This document shows, one piece after another, positions 62,801 through 64,000 of a DNA stretch of 64,000 nt (positions within the stretch are counted from its first letter, which is position 1; each line of letters starts with the position of its first letter). Source of the stretch: Arcuatula senhousia. Lineage: Eukaryota > Mollusca > Bivalvia > Mytilida > Mytilidae. The notes below the pieces were generated by a model, which saw nothing but the letters and a program-made list of their open reading frames with translations, was not told the DNA's origin and ran no database searches. The DNA lies in assembly GCA_963971305.1 (NCBI GenBank), contig OZ020306.1, positions 5,262,842 to 5,326,841 on the forward strand. The letters are read 5' to 3'. The translations under genes and the position numbers were made by a program.

Positions 62801-64000
62801 TCAATAGAATTGATTTTTACTTTGTGTCACCATGTTCTGCTTAAACTATCAATAGGATCCACAGAACCAGTTGAACTACATGTAAGCCATTTTTTTATAT
62901 TTGCTTGGAATCTTTGTCAAAGATTATGTTTGTACCAAATGATGTTAGTTGTTGCATGACTTGATCATTCTTAGTTGAAGGAGTTCTTTCGTTGGTAATA
63001 TTGGGATTGGTTTTGAATCATATGCATAATATAATTATGATCATTGGGCAATGGCCATGACAAGACAATGTGCAGCAACCTCTGGTCACATTGAAGACTT
63101 GTGGCTGTTTTCCATTGCAGGGTTTTGATTTATGTACGGGTAGGTTGTGTCACGAACACTCATTCCATATCTCATTATCTTCTACGAGAAATCCTTACTA
63201 GAATTAAAATAATAACAAGTATTTCCTAAAATATGTGTTTTCTGAATATCTAAGGAAATCTACACTTTTAAAAGTGCTATATATCACATGTATATTACAG
63301 TTTTATTTCCTTTCAGTTTGTGTCTTCATTTTTCTATATCATAGTTTTTTTAATATTGATTTTTGTAGAAATTTACCTTTTTATAATCAAATCAAATAAC
63401 ATATTGCAGCTCAGCAGAACTTACAGGTGATAATTTAAAGGCAGGTGTATCTAGTATTTATTTATATAAACTTGATATACATGTATAGTACATGTAAACT
63501 CAGCAAATTTATCTAGGACAAAAAAAAAACATTTATATCTTTTATGCAAATAAAAAACTTCAATTACTTATCCATCATTTTGACAAAAAAAAAACATATG
63601 GGGTAAATATGCGTGACAAATATTTAATTATAAATTCTCCAAAAAACCAAAGCAAAGGAAAGGGCTTTTTATGCTGTTCTTCACCCAAAAGTCATAGGCA
63701 GGCTTTCAACATGGAGTGAACATACTTTTGCACTTAATTTGAAAAAGGGTTGTATGGTGCTTTATGTTGTTTTTATTTTAACAACAGGGGACTGCAAGAT
63801 ATGTTATTAATAGCCCCTCTGCTTCTTTCTGTTAGATACCAGGCTCTATGATATTCTTGAGAAACATTCTTTAATGCCCCTCTGCTTCCCTTGGTTATGT
63901 ACCAGACTCTATGTCGTTATTACCTTACACAGTGTTGCCCTCATGAGAAACATTCTTATGGTTGGTTATGTAAAGGCTCTATGTTCTTCTTACCTTGACA
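32828..64000 (-). CDS. NFAT5: NFAT5-like Rel/NFAT transcription factor, 5' end outside window
   Basis: Eleven exon segments on the minus strand join without a phase conflict and encode about 867 residues after the edge exon. Residues 1-122 are the later part of the Rel-homology DNA-binding domain ([49 protein letters not shown]). Residues about 122-227 are an IPT/TIG domain (ELIMIGKNFMKGTKVFFQE, LVCTIPPYLDVHIPSKV, PQNFTYIPG). The rest is a Gln/Asn/Ser/Pro-rich tail like the NFAT5 activation region, ending SLKPEPQ-stop. The LQVF-GND-GRVKPH-FYQAC string and the long Q-rich tail favour NFAT5 (TonEBP) over the calcineurin-controlled NFATs. NFAT5 drives osmotic-stress transcription in vertebrates; the same role here is inference. 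The gene converges on DENND11. The penultimate exon's donor is amplified about 45-fold. Confidence 0.93.
33290..33433 (-). repeat. Distal piece of the NFAT5 79-bp exon-end array, cut off by an insertion
   Basis: Nearly two units of the 79-bp repeat, including CTCAAG|GTAAGT and CTCAAG|GTAGGT on the minus strand. Sequence of other repeats (33434-35853) separates it from the main array. Confidence 0.85.
33434..35853. mobile_element. Composite insertion splitting the exon-end array
   Basis: It interrupts the 79-bp array. It includes a TAAGTCGCCCAAAAC hairpin segment, GTCCCCGAACACGAAGTGTC hairpins, and a ~460-bp unit (33617-34078) repeated almost exactly at 35392-35852. Between the two copies is a palindrome-rich element (34080-35375). 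TTA microsatellites lie at the joints. No transposase frame is seen. Confidence 0.65.
34080..35375 (+). mobile_element. Palindrome-rich ~1.3-kb element, plus orientation
   Basis: It runs from CTCGGTATTCTGGACCGTGA to GCGATCACAATTAGAACTAG. Its core has about six tandem ~120-bp units, most holding the inverted repeat CGGCCATTTTCAAAATGGCC. Three reverse-strand relatives lie at 56744-60240. Confidence 0.7.
35854..39305 (-). repeat. 79-bp tandem array (~44 units) of an NFAT5 exon 3' end plus 5' splice site
   Basis: On the gene strand each unit reads CATCACCCAGTATACTGATC, then a CTTACCTGGAGCTAATGG segment, then AATAATGGTGTTAACCCACA, and ends TCTCAAG|GTAGGT or |GTAAGT. That is the end of the 39306-39464 exon (GANGNNNNGVNPQSQ) with its donor. 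Spacing is 79 bases, or 85 where an extra GCATCA is present, as in the exon itself. A ~30-bp deletion occurs near 39129. Reading through the first donor stops after GKYITQYTDLTWS. Confidence 0.93.
39306..39464 (-). CDS. NFAT5: NFAT5-like penultimate coding exon; 3' end is founder of the 79-bp array
   Basis: The acceptor is GTATATCATTACAG. In the phase set by the previous exon it reads GNNGKVGPQIIVLGGSGEGT, GNQSINGTSASPSILILPG and ANGNNNNGVNPQSQ, ending in phase 1 at CAAG|GTAAGT. It is 159 nt, phase 1-1. About the last 70 bases plus the donor match the unit repeated across 33290-39305, so this is the original and the rest are copies. No known domain. Confidence 0.8.
39594..41050. mobile_element. 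pearl/Helitron-like element, short copy
   Basis: Same ends as the 11.5-kb copy: AGGCTCCCAGGAGCCT at the left; an ACGG/ACG microsatellite (about 40972-41004), a hairpin around GACCCTTCGGGTCAGG and CTAA at the right. Only two to three core units. AACAAG occurs at both borders. It lies in the intron between the NFAT5 exons at 39464 and 42371. Confidence 0.75.
41130..41590. repeat. Dispersed repeat family (copy 2)
   Basis: GTGAACTCAGGTGCTCCGGT, CAGTTCCTGCTTGCTATAGC and GAGCAACATAACCCTGTGTG match the 26283-26585 copy in order. Confidence 0.6.
41768..41979. mobile_element. MITE with TACTGTGG ends (copy 2)
   Basis: TACTGTGGATGCATTTATTT at 41768 and AATAATGAAGCCACAGTA at the right end form inverted termini. 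Internal arms around TTTTTGTGGTTTCTCC and CACGAAAAACCACG also pair. Confidence 0.7.
42371..43699 (-). CDS. NFAT5: NFAT5-like large Gln/Pro/Asn-rich activation exon
   Basis: A 1329-nt exon with acceptor TTTACCATTTCAG and donor GTAAGG. It starts EKPMSINDMLTQQ and encodes 443 residues rich in Q, N, S, P and T. The start holds four imperfect 17-residue repeats built on TPNFSQPTDHFDTK. A second pair (SPAVQSPEYNQTQ / SPAVQSPGYNQTQ) follows, then a run of seven Gln near 42779-42799. The open frame runs on to 42294, but the GTAAGG donor and the phase-1 match to the next exon favour splicing at 42371. The composition matches the long Q-rich transactivation region of NFAT5; sequence-level homology there is weak, as expected. 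Confidence 0.88.
43700..45329. other. NFAT5 intron, nothing further seen
   Basis: AT-rich intron sequence between the large activation exon and the 45330 exon. I see no repeat array, RNA gene or conserved element. Confidence 0.6.
45330..45476 (-). CDS. NFAT5: NFAT5-like exon, AEITVEQFTKET block
   Basis: The acceptor is CTTTATTTTTAG and the donor GTAAAC. It reads AEITVEQFTKETSEIADVND, then an acidic/Ser-rich segment ending DTSDLNSILKHLDG. The D-SDLNSILKHLD stretch is amphipathic and could be a short transactivation helix (inference). 147 nt, phase 1-1. Confidence 0.78.
46578..46740. mobile_element. Small palindromic MITE (~160 bp)
   Basis: GCTTGCAGTTACAATAACGT and CCTCCCTAGGATT at the left pair with AATCATAGGGACGGTAACGT, TATCGTAACC and GGCTTGCAA at the right. 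The middle (GGGTTACGATTCCAACC / GGGAATCGTAACC) also pairs, so most of the element could fold on itself. Confidence 0.68.
47492..47614 (-). CDS. NFAT5: NFAT5-like exon, EALRLNQELQKS block
   Basis: The acceptor is TTTGACTATTCAG and the donor GTAACA. It reads EALRLNQELQKSLQTSHGKF, then LLPDGAVSGITNMQVDPQEK-QG in the phase set upstream. It lies in the disordered activation region. I recognise no domain in it. 123 nt, phase 1-1. Confidence 0.78.
47704..49202. mobile_element. pearl/Helitron-like element, third copy (diverged core)
   Basis: The left end AGGCTCCCAGGAGCCTGAAT and the right end (ACGG repeats at about 49115-49155, then the hairpin around GACCCTTCGGGTCAGG and CTAA) match the other two. 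The core has about three ~500-bp units with GGGCAATAACTCCT and TTCAGTGGTTTCAGAGAAG, clearly diverged from the 14447 element. Confidence 0.75.
49400..50260. repeat. ~145-bp tandem repeat (about six units) in an NFAT5 intron
   Basis: ATGTTGGTTACTATCCAAGA and a GCAGAAAATGTAGGTCAAGGTGACC-type phrase recur at roughly 145-base spacing (49693, 49840, 49984, 50128). Units are diverged and noncoding. Confidence 0.7.
50590..51080. mobile_element. piggyBac-like non-autonomous element with TTAA target sites (copy 2)
   Basis: TTAA at 50590 and 51077 flanks CCCTTTCTCTGCG and CGCAGGGAAAGGG. Near the right end GGACATATATGTCC occurs twice (51013-51058) as a subterminal palindrome. There is no transposase frame. 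It lies 76 bp downstream of an NFAT5 exon on the gene strand. Confidence 0.8.
51156..51266 (-). CDS. NFAT5: NFAT5-like exon in the linker after the IPT domain
   Basis: The acceptor is ATATTTGCAG and the donor GTAATG. It reads VFQVNPSKETTISKQDVPME, then TDEQPPKSGPLNITVAPG. The frame is dictated by the preceding phase-1 G. KQDVPME resembles the K-EDV-PME sumoylation-type segment after the NFAT5 IPT domain; that comparison is tentative. 111 nt, phase 1-1. Confidence 0.8.
51267..55808. other. 4.5-kb NFAT5 intron, no further feature seen
   Basis: AT-rich sequence between the IPT exon and the linker exon. Splice phases of the flanking exons join directly (G plus TA), so no missing exon is required. 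I see no clear repeat family or RNA gene. Confidence 0.6.
55809..55932 (-). CDS. NFAT5: NFAT5-like exon: second half of IPT/TIG domain
   Basis: The acceptor is CATGTTTTCAG and the donor GTAAGT. It reads THLVCTIPPYLDVHIPSKVK, then AQVVVRCSGKHSEPQNFTYI-PG. The V-IPPY---I---V and Q-FTY-P elements close the IPT fold. It is 124 nt, ending in phase 1. Confidence 0.96.
56438..56631 (-). CDS. NFAT5: NFAT5-like exon: first half of IPT/TIG domain
   Basis: The acceptor is TATTTTTTCAG and the donor GTAAAT. It encodes QPIGQPEICKMSLKEAPVSG, STELIMIGKNFMKGTKVFFQ and a GPVIWEKEADIDKDYFQP stretch. The G-NF-KGTKV-FQE motif is the IPT hallmark of NFAT and Rel proteins. It is 194 nt and ends in phase 0. Confidence 0.97.
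56744..57899 (-). mobile_element. Palindrome-rich element, minus copy 1 of a tandem trio
   Basis: On the plus strand it starts AACTAGTTCTAATTGTGATC and ends with CCAGAATACCGAGAAAAATA and an AAT run. It holds several ~120-bp units with GGCGGGAAACGGCGGCCATT plus TTGAAAATGGCCGAC. It is the reverse complement of the 34080-35375 family. Confidence 0.75.
57900..59202 (-). mobile_element. Palindrome-rich element, minus copy 2 of a tandem trio
   Basis: Same ends and core as the preceding copy, joined head-to-tail with no spacer other than AAT repeats. It has more core units than copy 1. Confidence 0.75.
59203..60240 (-). mobile_element. Palindrome-rich element, minus copy 3 of a tandem trio
   Basis: Same ends and core; the non-core part (GTATTGTATATCCGCACTTA to TTCCATACTCTTGATTTATG) is nearly identical to copy 1, which suggests recent duplication. 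Confidence 0.75.
60240..60430. repeat. Triplicated hairpin repeat GTCCCCGACACTTCGTGTTC
   Basis: Three copies of a ~55-70-bp unit (AAGAAACCGAGCAAAAACAA, then the hairpin GTCCCCGACACTTCGTGTTC-GGGGAC) are separated by AAT repeats. The same hairpin in reverse lies at 33493-33545. Confidence 0.8.
60905..61077 (-). CDS. NFAT5: NFAT5-like exon: end of Rel-homology DNA-binding domain
   Basis: The acceptor is GTTTTGTAG and the donor GTAAGT. It encodes [40 protein letters not shown] and a PDGSMQTLQIASRSINC stretch. All NFATs carry the [11 protein letters not shown] and KKKST+-R--FRV signatures. The exon is 173 nt with phases 2 to 1. Confidence 0.97.
61320..61660. repeat. Two-unit tandem repeat (~175 bp) in an NFAT5 intron
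   Basis: AATCAAGGTCAAGTTCAAAAG and GATGCAACTGTGCTAAGCTA-type phrases occur at about 61336 and 61508. Similar GGTCAAGGT wording to the 49400 array suggests a distant relationship. Confidence 0.6.
62060..62250 (-). CDS. NFAT5: NFAT5-like exon: Rel-homology domain ([16 protein letters not shown])
   Basis: On the minus strand the acceptor is CTCCTTTTTCAG and the donor GTAAGT. It encodes [20 protein letters not shown], then [20 protein letters not shown] and a TEVEIDGTVVIQMEMDT stretch. The exon is 191 nt and ends in phase 2 (TC|A = Ser). This is the core of the NFAT Rel-homology region, and the FYQAC-V-GKNTTPC-E pattern is typical of NFAT5. Confidence 0.96.
62364..62548. mobile_element. MITE with TACTGTAAACCAA ends
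   Basis: TACTGTAAACCAA (left) and TTGGTTTACAGTA (right) are inverted. Inside, CTTTCGCGGCTACAAACTTT and TTCGCGACTACAAACTTTTG repeat directly, and CGCGAATCCCGCGAACG adds CpG-rich palindromes. Confidence 0.72.
63790..63993 (-). repeat. Degenerate tandem units next to the edge NFAT5 donor
   Basis: On the gene strand AAGGTAAGAAGAACATAGAG (edge donor) is followed about 78 bases later by AAGGTAATAACGACATAGAG, and a third ACATAGAG/CATAGAGCCTGGTA unit follows. AGAATGTTTCTCA recurs in two units. This may be a decayed exon-end array. Confidence 0.5.
63994..64000 (-). CDS. NFAT5: NFAT5-like exon, last bases only (edge of window)
   Basis: On the minus strand TGTCAAG precedes donor GTAAGA. GTC AAG reads Val-Lys in phase 0, and the next exon starts with Leu-Phe-Gly-Glu. 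NFAT5 has a Val-Lys-Leu at this junction before LQVF-GND. Only seven bases are visible, so the call rests on the donor, the phase and the fit to the family. Confidence 0.55.

Overview
This window is eukaryotic nuclear DNA. It is AT-rich, intron-rich and crowded with repeats. It most likely comes from a bivalve mollusc, probably a mussel-like species: several dispersed repeats look like families I associate with mussel DNA, and there are three copies of an element with a tandem core, an ACGG-type microsatellite and a terminal hairpin, resembling the bivalve 'pearl'/Helitron-like non-autonomous elements. The species call is inference.

Two host genes face each other. On the + strand, 1-10435 holds the 3' part of DENND11 (LCHN, a DENN-domain protein). 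Six exons can be placed exactly at 1085-1226, 2208-2346, 5553-5675, 6840-6990, 8003-8062 and 10237-10435. The end of a further upstream exon is seen in the repeat array at 1-613. On the - strand, 64000 down to 32828 holds an NFAT5-like Rel/NFAT transcription factor. Eleven exon segments have matching splice phases: the end of the Rel DNA-binding domain, an IPT domain, a Gln/Asn/Ser-rich activation region and a short terminal exon. A long AT-rich, nearly repeat-free stretch at about 26.9-32.8 kb fits its 3' UTR. Both 5' ends and promoters lie outside the window.

The most unusual thing here is a repeated pattern at exon ends. At several exons the last 30-70 coding bases plus the 5' splice site have been amplified in tandem into the following intron. 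There are 13 copies of 46 bp at 1-613, 10 copies of 70 bp at 6931-7630, about 45 copies of 79 bp at 33290-39379, a 2-3-copy degenerate case after 1226, and a possible degenerate case at the right edge. Two unrelated genes on opposite strands show it, always on the donor side and never at an acceptor. Reading through the first donor of each large array meets a stop within one unit.

The rest is mobile DNA: an 11.5-kb pearl/Helitron-like element with about 22 units of ~502 bp in a higher-order pattern (14447-25925), two smaller relatives (39594-41050, 47704-49202), two piggyBac-like TTAA elements, several other inverted-repeat elements, a duplicated tRNA-derived SINE, and a family of 1.0-1.3-kb elements rich in palindromes (34080-35375 and three tandem copies at 56744-60240). 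All coordinates, counts and homologies were worked out by eye and from memory of the families, with no database search.
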